In this document: positions 5,602 to 5,778 of the stretch, in pieces
Numbering within the stretch: the first letter of the stretch is position 1
Layout: every line of letters starts with the position of its first letter
From: an uncultured Veillonella sp.
Lineage (GTDB): Bacteria; Bacillota; Negativicutes; Veillonellales; Veillonellaceae
Assembly: GCA_937930265.1 (NCBI GenBank)
Contig: CALGLI010000396.1
Span: forward strand, 1 to 5,778
Length of the DNA stretch: 5,778 bases
Reading direction: 5' to 3'
Position numbers and translations under genes: made by a program
Notes under the pieces: generated by a model
What the model was told of the DNA's origin: nothing
Seen by the model: the letters and a program-made list of their open reading frames with translations, nothing else
Databases searched by the model: none

Positions 5602-5778
5602 ATGAATCGGTATAAACAACTATTGGCATTTGTTGTGCCATATAGGAGTCGGCTTATACTAGGTATAGTCTGCATGATAGCAGCAGCCATGGGATATTTA
5701 ATAGTTCCTTGGTTAATCCGAAATGTAGTGGATGGCGTATTGCAAGATAAAGATTTAGGCTTATTAACATTAATTGTT
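5602..5778 (+). CDS. msbA: Lipid A export ABC transporter MsbA, N-terminal part (3' truncated by window)
   Basis: Only the first 59 codons are present and the frame stays open to the right edge. The translation begins MNRYKQLLAFVVPYRSRLIL, has a hydrophobic first transmembrane segment at about residues 18-39 ending in YLIVPWLI, and then NVVDGVLQDKDLGLL. This is the standard opening of the transmembrane domain of MsbA-type half-transporters (a K..LL.F..PYR.RL start, a helix ending in P.LI, then VD.VL). MsbA flips core-lipid A from the inner to the outer leaflet of the inner membrane using ATP. The nucleotide-binding domain is outside the window, so sequence alone supports only an ABC exporter transmembrane domain. 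The assignment to MsbA rests on its position directly after lpxB. A different half-ABC exporter cannot be excluded. Confidence 0.8.
   Translation, partial: MNRYKQLLAFVVPYRSRLILGIVCMIAAAMGYLIVPWLIRNVVDGVLQDKDLGLLTLIV

Noticed and set aside
1..5778. Mobile elements, CRISPR, tRNA or phage-like genes, or a novel system hidden among the genes
   Set aside because: Coding density is nearly complete, all genes are recognised housekeeping lipid A genes with intact motifs, and the only intergenic stretch is explained by a terminator and promoter.

Overview
The window is a compact, entirely plus-strand gene cluster for making lipid A, the membrane anchor of lipopolysaccharide. It holds eight genes: a 3'-end fragment of lpxD, a late acyltransferase of the LpxL/HtrB family, lpxC, fabZ, lpxA, lpxI, lpxB, and the first 59 codons of an ABC exporter that is very probably msbA. 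Each identification rests on recognisable catalytic motifs, and the gene set is mutually consistent.

Organism: the DNA is fairly AT-rich, with many A/T-ending codons. Nearly every gene has a strong, well-spaced Shine-Dalgarno sequence (AAAGGAGGT, GGAGGT, AAGGAG), a habit typical of Firmicutes. Lipopolysaccharide genes combined with Firmicutes-style translation signals, and the use of LpxI rather than LpxH, suggest a diderm Firmicute of the Negativicutes, most likely Veillonella or a close relative. This is inferred from memory of the group, not from a database match.

Layout: positions 1-3494 carry lpxD-lpxL-lpxC-fabZ-lpxA with spacers of 1 to 26 bp, consistent with a single transcript entering from the left. 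Positions 3495-3637 are the only real intergenic region. It contains a 19-bp-stem intrinsic terminator followed by an extended -10 promoter. Positions 3638-5778 carry lpxI-lpxB-msbA with gaps of 2 and 0 bp, and this second unit continues past the right edge.

How the genes work together: LpxA puts the first 3-hydroxyacyl chain on UDP-GlcNAc, LpxC removes the acetyl group, and LpxD adds the second hydroxyacyl chain. FabZ processes 3-hydroxyacyl-ACP, the same pool that feeds LpxA and LpxD. LpxI cleaves UDP-diacylglucosamine to lipid X, and LpxB joins lipid X to UDP-diacylglucosamine to give the disaccharide. The LpxL-type enzyme adds a secondary acyl chain late in the pathway, and MsbA flips the product across the inner membrane. 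LpxK and the Kdo genes are not in the window.

I found no evidence of a new biological system, mobile element, CRISPR array or RNA gene. The points worth a second look are the terminator/promoter boundary, two start codons that are easily mis-set, and a few residue-level differences in otherwise standard enzymes.
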